From Arion vulgaris (lineage: Eukaryota; Mollusca; Gastropoda; Stylommatophora; Arionidae), in contig CM036758.1 in NCBI GenBank assembly GCA_020796225.1, forward strand, positions 31,031,647 to 31,095,646: a DNA stretch of 64,000 bases. Reading direction: 5' to 3'. Of this stretch, positions 60,701 to 64,000 are shown one piece after another (position 1 is the first letter of the stretch; every line of letters starts with the position of its first letter). The translations under genes and the position numbers were made by a program. Under the pieces are notes generated by a model. It was given only the letters and a program-made list of their open reading frames with translations, was not told where the DNA came from and did not search any database.

Positions 60701-62708
60701 ACTGAACCAGGTGTACACTGGTGCAGTTAGACCGACCCTCGAATATGCATCATCGACATGGATATCAGCAGCCCATTCAAACAAATCGATACTGGAAAAA
60801 ACACAAAACAGGTGTCTGCGTACTATTTTGGGAGCCATGAAATCTACACCAATTGTAGAAATGGAAAAGGCAGCCAACATCCAGCCCTTGGAAGACAGAA
60901 GAAGGAGAAAAGTGATTCTACAGACTGAAAGGATCAAAAGAATGCCTCACCATCCACTGCATGAAAAATGGCGGCTAGAACAAAGAACAGACTAAAGCGC
61001 ACAAGTCTAAACCACAAAGCAAAAGAAATAGGAAAGTCATACTTGGAACTACTAAATCATAATTCCATACCTGAAGAATTGCTTTTTGATCACTGGGAAC
61101 CAGACTCAGTACCACTTAACTTCTCAACCTCCATCCCTAAATTATTAAGCAAAGATGCCGAGCCTAATCTAGTGAAAAAGCAATTACAATGGAACATCTC
61201 CATTACATGTTTCCAGAAGACAGCTGGATAAGAATTTACACAGATGGATCGGCAATGGAGGCAACCATGAATGGTGGAGCAGGAGTGTACATTAGGCACC
61301 CAGATGCTACCACTGTGTCTCTAGCGGCTCCTACTGGAAGAATATGTTCCAACTACAAAGCAGAACTCATAGCCCTTCTGATGGCAGCACAGCACATGAA
61401 TAAGCTGCAAGCAGCTGCAAGCAAGATGGTATTTCTTACAGACTCATTGTCAGCTATACAAGCCCTGGAGGCTAAATCCACTGACAGCACAGTACAAAAA
61501 CTACAAAGAGAACTTGCTCAGCTTTCAGAAAAGGCGGAAATTCACTTGCAGTGGATTCCATCTCACTGTGGCATTGCAGGCAATGAGAGTGCTGATGTCT
61601 TAGCTAAGGAGGGCAGTGCCAAAGAGCAAATTTACCAACCCTTGTCTTTTCAAGAGGTCAAAACCTCATACAGAGAAAATCTGCAGTAGACTGGAAGACA
61701 AACACTGGATATGATTATGGAAAAGACTCCCTCAAAGACCTAAGCAGAACAGACCAGGTCATTATATTTCGACTACGCACCGGACACTGCAGACTCAACA
61801 AACACTTATACAGACTAGGAATAAGTCAAACAGCTCTCTGCCAGTGTCAGCAGGCAGAACAGACACCAGAGCATATCCTGCAAGACTGTCCTCTTCTGTG
61901 TGAGCTGAGAAGCAACATGTGGCCACACCAGTCGACCTGAAAACTAAGCTTTGGGAAACCTGACAGACCTGAAGCTGTCTGCCCAGTTTGTGGTCCACAG
62001 TAAATTAAGCGCATGACCAGAGATCGCTGAAGAAGAAGAAGAACACTGAACTAGGTTTTATGGTCTGTTTCCGATAGATCTAGGAACTCGATCTCACCTA
62101 CACTGAGATCAGGTATCTCTGGAAAAAATATCCTGATGGCTCCACAGGGAGCAAACCGAGTACCTTTGGAATGAAAAGTGAGCACCTAACCTCTACACTA
62201 ATGAGACCCTTAAGTTTCATTCTGATAATGTACATCTTCTTCTTCTCAACTCCCCTTGAAGCATAAGGCATAAACAAATTTTCTCCAACCAGATCTGTTT
62301 TGAGTAAGCCAGCTTAGTTCATTCCAGGTCTTTCCTGCCTCTTCTCTTTCTCTGTCAAAAGTTCATTTCCATGTTTTTCTAGGTCATCCCCTACCTATCT
62401 TGCCTCCTGGTTTCAGTTTCAAAGCCAAGTGTGGGTGTCTGGTCTTCTGCATTCAATAAAACAAAAACAGAAATAGATCAAGTAATTAAATAGAGATATA
62501 GAGCAGGATCAACCAATCAAATAAACATATAATAATGAGAAAACGGTAAAGAAGAGACATTGATGTACCATACATCAACTAGCAAACTTACGTTTGTACA
62601 TGTCAGGAGCATCCTTCCACTGTACTGTCTTCAGTTTGACTTGATTTCTCTTTTCTTTCTTCAGTCTTTCCAACCTTTGAGCTGTGTTTGACCGTCTTCT
62701 GTGGGCAC
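42562..62708 (-). CDS. MAPKAP1: MAPKAP1/SIN1, TORC2 subunit (10 of its coding exons)
   Basis: Ten minus-strand exons with matching phases encode about 449 residues to a natural stop, against roughly 520 for vertebrate SIN1. Order: [13 protein letters not shown] region; CRIM domain with [29 protein letters not shown] and the acidic [15 protein letters not shown] loop; Ras-binding-like domain ending [13 protein letters not shown] domain with [29 protein letters not shown] and [16 protein letters not shown]1 is a core subunit of TOR complex 2; its CRIM domain recruits AGC kinases such as Akt and the PH domain binds phosphoinositides. The N-terminal exons lie right of 64000. Exons are 45-221 bp, separated by introns full of SINEs, LINE relics and satellites. 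All key motifs are intact, so the gene is probably functional. Confidence 0.95.
42895..43330 (-). pseudogene. L-RH RNase H LINE C-part, in MAPKAP1 intron
   Basis: One minus-strand frame reads [20 protein letters not shown] then [67 protein letters not shown] and [11 protein letters not shown]. Nearly uninterrupted C-terminal 140 codons: RNase H terminal motif and the tail that is amplified in the 113-bp arrays. Confidence 0.88.
43331..43600. other. Dispersed repeat shared with 4880-5010
   Basis: GTTCTTGGCAAAGGCTGTTT and the following TATATCACAATAAGA match the plus strand near 4935. It is fused in frame with the RNase H relic on the minus strand, probably by chance. Confidence 0.5.
43605..44000 (-). 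mobile_element. Two degraded SINE-F-core fragments
   Basis: 43615-43695 and 43915-43990 both read GCCTGAATGGTGAGAGACAC-like sequence then TTCACACACAAATCAGTCA. This is the core also present in SINE-F (CTGATTTTTG.GTGAA and CGCCATACAGGC on the other strand). Confidence 0.55.
44020..44350 (-). pseudogene. LINE C-terminal relic in MAPKAP1 intron
   Basis: The minus strand reads [20 protein letters not shown] then [20 protein letters not shown] in one frame; upstream, [20 protein letters not shown]. Typical LINE end (L.R.W..L..IA.DR..W). It is 6-8 bp from the exon-side of no gene element. Confidence 0.78.
44513..44644 (-). CDS. MAPKAP1: MAPKAP1 exon (PH domain)
   Basis: Acceptor TCTCTAAG and donor AATAATG|GTAAGT. 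Reads [40 protein letters not shown]. Phase 1 in and out. GISGDK.EIDPV is the most diagnostic PH-domain string of SIN1. Confidence 0.96.
44730..44787 (-). pseudogene. RTE-like LINE end, left part (transposon target)
   Basis: CTCCAATCATGTTTTGCCTC then ATGATAAGAAGAGATTTCTA matches 25608-25655. It resumes at 46242 after the transposon. Confidence 0.8.
44788..46239. mobile_element. DNA transposon-like element with TIRs and TA duplication
   Basis: Terminal inverted repeats TAGTCCGTTCAAC at 44788-44800 and 46227-46239, with weaker similarity for about 15 bp more (TCATG.CCACAG). Flanking TA at 44786-44787 and 46240-46241. The empty site GATTTCTAGAAC is seen at 25647 and 28090. A TA target suggests Tc1/mariner or another TA-targeting superfamily. 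No transposase frame is visible; the interior holds a LINE relic (45245-45600). Confidence 0.85.
45245..45600 (-). pseudogene. LINE C-terminal relic inside the transposon
   Basis: The minus strand reads [20 protein letters not shown] then [20 protein letters not shown] and [20 protein letters not shown] in one frame. L-GAT-like; a relative is at 30205. Confidence 0.82.
46240..46335 (-). pseudogene. RTE-like LINE end, right part
   Basis: AGAACAAGCTTTTGTGTGCG then TTCATAAATAGCGCTCTTCA continues the sequence interrupted at 44787, colinear with 25656-25745 and 28095-28190. Confidence 0.8.
46340..46610 (-). pseudogene. L-RH RNase H LINE C-terminal relic
   Basis: The minus strand reads [40 protein letters not shown] and [20 protein letters not shown]. 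Then the WGSE-type end CPEC equivalent near 46350. Confidence 0.75.
46680..46890 (-). pseudogene. L-RH LINE debris
   Basis: ACAGTCTCTGGAGGTTGGAA then CATCTGCTCATTCCGCAAGC parallels 17465-17530 and 49970-50040, the RNase H region before PGHA. Confidence 0.6.
47080..47312 (-). mobile_element. SINE-E copy
   Basis: CTTCTTCTTCACTTATTACA, then CAATCGCCTCTTATGATATG and GAGGGCCCCGACAACATACA. A (TA)n run precedes it at 47041-47063. Confidence 0.85.
47343..47474 (-). CDS. MAPKAP1: MAPKAP1 exon (RBD-PH junction)
   Basis: Acceptor TTTTGCCTGCAG, donor CAACTAG|GTTAGA. Reads [20 protein letters not shown] then [20 protein letters not shown] and VQL. Phase 1 in, phase 1 out. SHHYKSF.VSM.H.LR is the start of the SIN1 PH domain. 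Confidence 0.96.
47485..47965 (+). other. Unclassified repeat-like block with hairpin and (ATG)n end
   Basis: Holds a perfect 10-bp inverted repeat AGCAATCAGC (47600-47609) and GCTGATTGCT (47618-47627). The block ends GGCATATGATGATGATG, the same kind of tail as L-GAT. Open stretches such as [20 protein letters not shown] are not recognised. Confidence 0.45.
47985..48188 (+). mobile_element. SINE-F-core relative
   Basis: CTACTATGAATTCAGGTATA, TTACTGATTTTTGCGTGAA and CCACCATACAGGCATGCCTC recur at 55205-55370 and, partly, in SINE-F. Confidence 0.6.
48190..48600. other. Intron stretch with no recognised gene
   Basis: 48238-48350 has weak similarity to a SINE head (AGTCTCTGTGGTGTGCAGAT). The rest is unassigned. 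Confidence 0.4.
48580..48660 (-). other. Dispersed repeat with hammerhead-like hairpin
   Basis: The minus strand has TGCATGATAAAGGCCTTTTG then ATCGAAATATCAC, the same block as 21705-21800 with decay in GAAAC. Confidence 0.45.
48655..48750 (-). mobile_element. SINE-F-core fragment
   Basis: The minus strand reads CTGATTTTTGCTTGAAGGCA and ends CGACTTCAGAGGTAGA. A G-run (48690-48699) interrupts it. Confidence 0.55.
48925..49038 (-). CDS. MAPKAP1: MAPKAP1 exon (Ras-binding-like domain)
   Basis: Acceptor TTTTCCTCATCAG, donor GAGAACA|GTACGT. Reads [20 protein letters not shown] then [19 protein letters not shown]. Phase 1 in and out. The preceding intron has a GC donor. LDTTL.S...LEF.LVREN is the family string. 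Confidence 0.96.
49140..49300 (-). pseudogene. L-RH LINE 3' relic
   Basis: The plus-strand words ATTGCACTCCGGACATGTCC and CAGCGACTGACCATACCAGT are the reverse complement of the HLWTCPECN / [10 protein letters not shown] end. Related to 23830. Confidence 0.7.
49545..49910 (+). pseudogene. LINE C-terminal relic
   Basis: Plus strand reads [20 protein letters not shown] then [29 protein letters not shown] and (shifted) [12 protein letters not shown]. Standard non-LTR post-thumb region. Confidence 0.78.
49912..50070 (-). pseudogene. L-RH RNase H fragment
   Basis: The plus strand has CTTGCATGTCCAGGACAGTA, the reverse complement of the YCPGHAS motif, then CTCTGGAGATTGGAAATCTC as at 17470. Confidence 0.65.
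50075..50760 (-). pseudogene. RNase H LINE relic, interrupted by SINE-F
   Basis: 50487-50750 (minus) reads [20 protein letters not shown] then [20 protein letters not shown] and [20 protein letters not shown], an RNase H C-terminal motif in degenerate form. 50075-50182 is its 3' end. The same LINE end is at 56094-56680, also carrying a SINE-F but at a different site. Confidence 0.82.
50183..50475 (-). mobile_element. SINE-F insertion with perfect 11-bp TSD
   Basis: Flanked by GTTGGTTGATG at 50172-50182 and 50476-50486. T-rich at the left; the tRNA-like head on the minus strand at the right has A-box TAGAGTAGTTGATAG and B-box GGGTTCGAACC. Confidence 0.93.
50773..51023 (-). mobile_element. SINE-E, complete
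   Basis: ACTTCTTCGAATGCTCCATA, AAACCACTCTTTGTGATCTG, CAGTTATGCGCCTACAAGTA and GCAGGCCCCGAC. This copy is used as the reference for the short subfamily. Confidence 0.9.
51043..52655. repeat. 40-bp satellite, about 38 copies, in MAPKAP1 intron
   Basis: Unit TGGTGCTATGTTATGTCTTA then CAAGTTAGTCGGAACATTAT, almost invariant. The array is split at 51463-51535 by a short copy of the L-CATAA LINE 3' end, and the same 3' end borders it on the right (52653). The CTATGTTATG part of the unit is the reverse complement of the LINE's (CATAA)n tail. Confidence 0.96.
51463..51535 (-). pseudogene. L-CATAA LINE 3' end inside the satellite
   Basis: GCATGCTTTGTCCTCTGCTG then CAGCACCATCCAAGTCCAC matches 52688-52732 and the reverse complement of 20410-20450. 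Confidence 0.85.
52653..52920 (-). pseudogene. L-CATAA LINE C-terminus, minus strand
   Basis: Reverse complement of 20230-20490: CACTTGCTCTCCGTACCCAT, AAGTTGATTAGTATATCTTC and TCTAGTGTCTGAGACTCGTC. Tail at the left adjoins the satellite. Confidence 0.85.
52925..53385 (-). pseudogene. RNase H LINE post-domain relic
   Basis: The minus strand reads [20 protein letters not shown] then [18 protein letters not shown], followed in another frame by [20 protein letters not shown]. It matches the FRLRTGH..L..H... segment of the L-GAA LINEs at 31140 and 61765. Confidence 0.8.
53386..53540. repeat. Short imperfect minisatellite beside an exon
   Basis: Imperfect ACTACAGCCTACACAACAGC-type units, about 20-bp period. 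It ends next to the GC donor of the MAPKAP1 exon at 53553. Confidence 0.75.
53553..53662 (-). CDS. MAPKAP1: MAPKAP1 exon (RBD start) with GC donor
   Basis: Acceptor TCATTTCAG, donor CGTCAAG|GCAAGT. Reads [20 protein letters not shown] then [16 protein letters not shown]. Phase 2 in, phase 1 out. Joined by the GC donor the protein continues [11 protein letters not shown], matching the family; no GT donor nearby gives a better join. Confidence 0.94.
53700..54150 (-). pseudogene. LINE C-terminal relic
   Basis: The minus strand reads [40 protein letters not shown], then [20 protein letters not shown] and [14 protein letters not shown]. Same family as 5108 and 33000. Confidence 0.87.
54196..54450 (+). 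mobile_element. SINE-A copy
   Basis: GAGCTGCAGTTGCGTAGTTG head, GGTCGACCCAGCCTAAATTG body, and TATAAAAAGGGTTCCTTTAC end. It is followed by ACCTTTTACTTTTAAAAGT. Confidence 0.85.
54478..54708 (-). mobile_element. SINE-B copy
   Basis: GCCGAAAGGTTGACTTTATT to TTAATCACTTAGCCACAGAG. On the minus strand the A-box is TGGCTAAGTGA. Confidence 0.85.
54718..55205 (-). mobile_element. SINE-C relic, interrupted
   Basis: The 3' end GACCATCATCATTGCACTTT at the left; body words reappear at 55140-55205 (CCAGCCTATTCTTATTGATT). About 220 bp between (54900-55120) is unassigned. Confidence 0.7.
55205..55370 (+). mobile_element. SINE-F-core relative
   Basis: CTGCTATGAATTCAGGAATA, TGACTGATTTTTGAGTGAA and CTCTGACTTCAGAGGTAAAG, colinear with 47985-48188. 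Confidence 0.62.
55427..55591 (-). CDS. MAPKAP1: MAPKAP1 exon (CRIM acidic loop)
   Basis: Acceptor ATTTTACAG, donor CACCAT|GTAAGT. Reads [20 protein letters not shown] then [20 protein letters not shown]. Phase 2 in and out. The DDGE.DTDFPP loop is the surface by which SIN1 docks TORC2 substrates in characterised species. Confidence 0.97.
55735..55970 (+). mobile_element. SINE-E copy, sense orientation
   Basis: GCAAAGAATAGTAACACTGC, CAAGACATGTCTAAGAGGTG and GTGTTTGAAGAAGAAGAATG tail. It shows the intact site (AACAAGTGGTCGATATGTAG) occupied by SINE-D at 8102. Confidence 0.9.
55975..56092 (+). mobile_element. SINE-A, left part, interrupted
   Basis: CAGTGGGCGTGGAATATTGT, ATGTCGACTCCAGCCTCAAT and ending GCACTGGGAAA. 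It continues at 56681. Confidence 0.78.
56093..56680 (-). pseudogene. RNase H LINE 3' end inserted in SINE-A, itself carrying SINE-F
   Basis: 56094-56253 and 56596-56680 match 50075-50182 and 50487-50610. It begins at the SINE-A word CTGGGAAA and the SINE resumes at GTGAAGTAAAAG. Confidence 0.8.
56254..56584 (-). mobile_element. SINE-F, full length, with perfect 11-bp TSD
   Basis: Flanked by TTGACGCACCT at 56243-56253 and 56585-56595. T-run at the left, body with CTGATTTTTGCGTGAAAATC and CGACTTCAGAGGTACTCACG, and a tRNA-like head with B-box GGTTCGAACCC. Best SINE-F copy. Confidence 0.94.
56681..56815 (+). mobile_element. SINE-A, right part
   Basis: AAGCGGTCGGTGTGATGTTG then CATCGTGTGCCGGTTAATGA and GGAGGGTTCATTTAATTTTT, completing the SINE begun at 55975. 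Confidence 0.8.
56865..58645. repeat. 46-50-bp satellite, about 37 copies, in MAPKAP1 intron
   Basis: Unit ACATGGACACAAGAACATCC then CACATCTGGTCAACTCCTAC and AACACTAACT; a CTAA deletion makes the 46-bp form and TTTCCCC/CCCCC variants alternate. It ends within 15 bp of the donor side of the exon at 58656. No SINE or LINE source was identified. Confidence 0.96.
58656..58852 (-). CDS. MAPKAP1: MAPKAP1 exon (CRIM core)
   Basis: Acceptor TTTATCTTTGTAG, donor CCCAAA|GTAAGT. Reads [20 protein letters not shown] then [20 protein letters not shown] and [20 protein letters not shown]. Phase 0 in, phase 2 out. I..VTA.A..Q...GL.CWQYT is the CRIM hallmark. Confidence 0.97.
58930..59411 (+). pseudogene. 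LINE RT thumb relic, interrupted by SINE-E
   Basis: Left piece LQLTYNEYN; after the SINE, the same frame region gives [16 protein letters not shown], then [20 protein letters not shown] and LRIVKATI. The TYLGS.....G....EI..RI pattern is the RT thumb of LINEs. Confidence 0.82.
59001..59222 (-). mobile_element. SINE-E, complete, with perfect 11-bp TSD
   Basis: Flanked by GAATACAATAT at 58990-59000 and 59223-59233, inside LINE RT sequence. This copy fixes the element's ends: (GAA)n tail on the minus strand at the left, and CACCACACTGGCA at the right as the 5' end. Confidence 0.95.
59415..59538 (-). mobile_element. SINE-E, truncated
   Basis: TCTTCTTCTTCAAATGCTCC to GCAAGAAAACCAGCAGATCC, cut where the next SINE-E starts. 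Confidence 0.85.
59539..59795 (-). mobile_element. SINE-E copy, head-to-tail with the previous one
   Basis: TTCTTCGAACGGTTCATACC, CATTCGCCTCTTACGATGTG and GCGAGCCCTGGCACCACACA. It either inserted into the (GAA) tail side or into the body of the truncated copy. Confidence 0.87.
59885..60003 (-). CDS. MAPKAP1: MAPKAP1 exon (start of CRIM)
   Basis: Acceptor GATATGTGTAG, donor GGCAGG|GTAGGT. Reads [20 protein letters not shown] then [19 protein letters not shown]. Phase 1 in (codon GAA), phase 0 out. NPF..Y.KFDG is conserved in SIN1. Confidence 0.94.
60079..60123 (-). CDS. MAPKAP1: MAPKAP1 exon (linker, 45 bp)
   Basis: Acceptor TTTTTACAG, donor CCAGGTG|GTAAGA. Reads [14 protein letters not shown]. 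Phase 1 in and out, so it can be skipped without a frame change. The linker is poorly conserved; the call rests on splice sites and phase. The next intron is only 75 bp. Confidence 0.82.
60160..60303 (-). mobile_element. SINE-C, left part, with internal poly-T
   Basis: ATTGATAGGACCATCATCAT 3' end, a T-run of about 24 at 60219-60242, then ATATCAGCGGCAGTGCACGA. It is interrupted by SINE-E at 60313 and resumes at 60566. Confidence 0.83.
60313..60556 (-). mobile_element. SINE-E inserted in SINE-C with 9-bp TSD
   Basis: Flanks ATTAATTCT at 60304-60312 and 60557-60565 are identical. Body CTCAATTGCCTCTTACAGTA; the conserved box is shortened. Confidence 0.9.
60566..60707 (-). mobile_element. SINE-C, middle part
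   Basis: GAAGATAGTGAAAATATTTT then TTGTTCTTCTCGATTTTGAA up to CAACTTGAACACTGAAC. It is interrupted again by the L-GAA LINE and finishes at 62052-62215. Confidence 0.87.
60708..62040 (+). pseudogene. L-GAA LINE, 1.3 kb, 5'-truncated, with perfect 11-bp TSD
   Basis: RT thumb [20 protein letters not shown], then RNase H with all four acidic positions: [19 protein letters not shown] (Asp), [16 protein letters not shown] (Glu), [20 protein letters not shown] (Asp), [20 protein letters not shown] (Asp). After a shift it reads [20 protein letters not shown] and [20 protein letters not shown], then a (GAA)n tail. Flanks GAACACTGAAC at 60697-60707 and 62041-62051 are identical. Three frameshifts make it inactive. 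Best RNase H domain in the window. Confidence 0.95.
62052..62215 (-). mobile_element. SINE-C, right part with tRNA head
   Basis: GGTCTGTTTCCGATAGATCT, CTCACCTACACTGAGATCAG and the head CACCTAACCTCTACACTAAT. It completes the SINE-C begun at 60160. Confidence 0.87.
62225..62455 (-). pseudogene. LINE C-terminal relic with (GAA)n tail
   Basis: The minus strand reads [28 protein letters not shown] then [17 protein letters not shown] and a stop, followed by GAAGAAGAAGA. A non-LTR C-terminal block. Confidence 0.78.
62592..62708 (-). CDS. MAPKAP1: MAPKAP1 exon (Arg-rich phosphosite region)
   Basis: Acceptor TACTATTTGACAG, donor TACAAAC|GTAAGT. Reads [20 protein letters not shown] then [18 protein letters not shown]. 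Two leading bases complete a codon from an upstream exon. RRRSNT contains the threonine equivalent to human SIN1 Thr86, a reported AGC-kinase site. Upstream exons are beyond the window. Confidence 0.97.
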
Positions 62709-62804
62709 CTGTCAAATAGTACAAGATAAAACAAACAATAAATTAACTTTCCCCTTTTTGTTTGCTTTAAATTCCTTACAGTGTTTTCTTCTCATTTTCT
62801 GTGA

Positions 62805-63705
62805 GTTATCAGTTATATTGAGGACCATTATTATAGCACTCTGGACATATCTATAGATGCTCCGATCCCTGCCTCAACAAATCCAGAAGCGTACTGCGAC
62901 CCAACCGCCAGTTTGATGTTGTTAGTTATATGAGGACTATCATCACAGCACTCCTGACATGTCCATAGGTGCTCCAATCCCTGCCTCAACAAATCCAGCA
63001 GCATCCAGTGGCCAAACGTGCCAGTTCGATGTTATCAGTTATATGAGGACTATCATCACAGCACTCCTGACATGTCCATAGATGCTCCAATCTCCAGCTC
63101 AACAAATCCAGCAGCATCCAGTAGCCAAACATGCCAGTTCGATGTTATCAGTTATATGAGGACTATCACCACAGCACTCCTGACATGTCCATAGGTGCTC
63201 CAATCTCCAGCTCAACAAATCCAGCAGCATCCAGTGGCCAAACATGCCAGTTCGATGTTATCAGTTATATGAGGACTATCACCACAGCACTCCTGACATG
63301 TCCATAGGTGCTCCAATCTCCAGCTCAACAAATCCAGCAGCATCCAGTGGTCAAACATGCCAGTTCGATGTCATCAGTTATATGAGGACTATCACCACAG
63401 CACTCCTGACATGTCCATAGGTGCTCCAATCTCCAGCTCAACAAATCCAGCAGCATCGAGTGGCCAAATGTGCCAGTTCGATGTTATCAGTTATATGAGG
63501 ACTATCATCACAGCACTCCTGACATGTCCATAGGTGCTCCAATCTCCAGCTCAACAAATCCAGCAGCATCCAGTGGCCAAACATGCCAGTTCGATGTCAT
63601 CAGTTATATGAGGACTATCATCACAGCACTCCTGACATGTCCATAGATGCTTTGATCCCCGCCTCAATAAATCCAGCAGTCGAACATGCCAGATCAATGT
63701 TGATT
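62805..63705. repeat. 113-bp array of a LINE 3' end, about eight copies
   Basis: Period 113 from successive GTTATCAGTTATATGAGG starts at 63031, 63144, 63257, 63370, 63483 and 63596. On the minus strand each unit encodes the LLDLL.....[14 protein letters not shown] end of L-RH. It is the inverse orientation of 22569-22925. It lies in the next upstream MAPKAP1 intron. Confidence 0.95.
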
Positions 63706-63799
63706 AATTAATCTTTTTTTTACATAATTGGAATGTCGTTCTATTCGGGTTGTACCGATATCGACACACATTTCTCTCAATCTGGTCAGCAACTGGGAT

Positions 63800-63801
<2 letters not shown>
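63706..63801 (-). pseudogene. L-RH LINE relic continuing from the array
   Basis: GATTAATTAATCTTTTTTTT, then ATTTCTCTCAATCTGGTCAG CAACTGGGATT. The minus strand gives the REMC.DIGTTRIE segment that precedes the amplified part. Confidence 0.78.
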
Positions 63802-63833
<32 letters not shown>

Positions 63834-64000
63834 CTTTTTCCGCTTTCAACTCAGACGAAGTTTCATCTCTGAAACTGATTTTTGAGTGAAAATCCGTTTT
63901 TCCAATTTCTTACAATGGCAGCAGCGTGCACATTGTAAATTACTTTACACTGGCAGCCGTGTGCTCAATGTACTCGTAATTAGTATTCCCTCGCCATACA
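63802..64000 (-). mobile_element. SINE-F, cut by the right edge
   Basis: T-run at 63802-63833, then CGCTTTCAACTCAGACGAAG, CTGATTTTTGAGTGAAAATC and CGTAATTAGTATTCCCTCGC. The tRNA head is beyond 64000. Confidence 0.9.

Noticed and set aside
60708..62040. Host ribonuclease H gene
   Set aside because: The domain sits between an RT thumb and a LINE tail, is flanked by a TSD and has three frameshifts.

Overview
This is eukaryotic nuclear DNA, most likely from an invertebrate animal. A mollusc or other lophotrochozoan is my best guess, inferred from the mix of a DUF229 gene, RTE-like and RNase H-bearing LINEs, and many tRNA-derived SINE families. Nothing looks prokaryotic, viral or organellar. Almost all of the window is repeats; two spliced protein genes can be read by joining exons whose splice phases match.

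Gene 1 (plus strand, 5945-12636) is the 3' part of a DUF229 gene (sulfatase/alkaline-phosphatase-like superfamily). Four coding exons are visible; upstream exons are not seen and one short linker exon appears unaccounted for. Gene 2 (minus strand, 62708 down to 42562) is MAPKAP1/SIN1, the TORC2 subunit. Ten consecutive coding exons with compatible phases give about 449 codons, covering the Arg-rich phosphosite region, CRIM, Ras-binding-like and PH domains and the natural stop. Only the N-terminal exons lie beyond the right edge. One of its introns uses a GC-AG boundary. A third possible coding exon (minus, 23561-23725) encodes a signal-anchor-like peptide, but its gene is unidentified.

Layout: 1-3.3 kb tandem arrays; 3.3-5.6 kb LINE relics; 5.6-12.7 kb DUF229 gene with introns full of SINEs, a hAT-type MITE and a G-rich minisatellite; 12.7-15.0 kb the longest LINE relic (minus); 15-17.1 kb two arrays; 17.1-34.1 kb LINE/SINE mosaic with two more RNase H LINE relics; 34.2-38.8 kb a 38-bp satellite of about 120 copies; 39-42.5 kb LINE relics and a 63-bp array made from an RNase H motif; 42.5-62.7 kb MAPKAP1 with repeat-filled introns (40-bp and 50-bp satellites, a TIR element, nested SINEs); 62.8-63.7 kb a 113-bp array made from a LINE 3' end; then a SINE cut by the window edge.

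Labels used below are local, not database names. SINE-A to SINE-F are six recurrent short elements; A, B, C, D and F have tRNA-like heads, while E ends in (GAA)n. L-GAT is an RTE-like LINE with a (GAT)n tail, L-GAA an RNase H LINE with a (GAA)n tail, L-RH a set of RNase H LINE relics with PGHA.V.GNERADRL-type motifs, and L-CATAA an RNase H LINE with a (CATAA)n tail. The main theme is that many tandem arrays here can be traced to a piece of a neighbouring retroelement: a SINE tRNA head (48-bp, 70-bp and 38-bp arrays) or a LINE segment (50-53-bp, 50-bp, 113-bp, 63-bp and 40-bp arrays).
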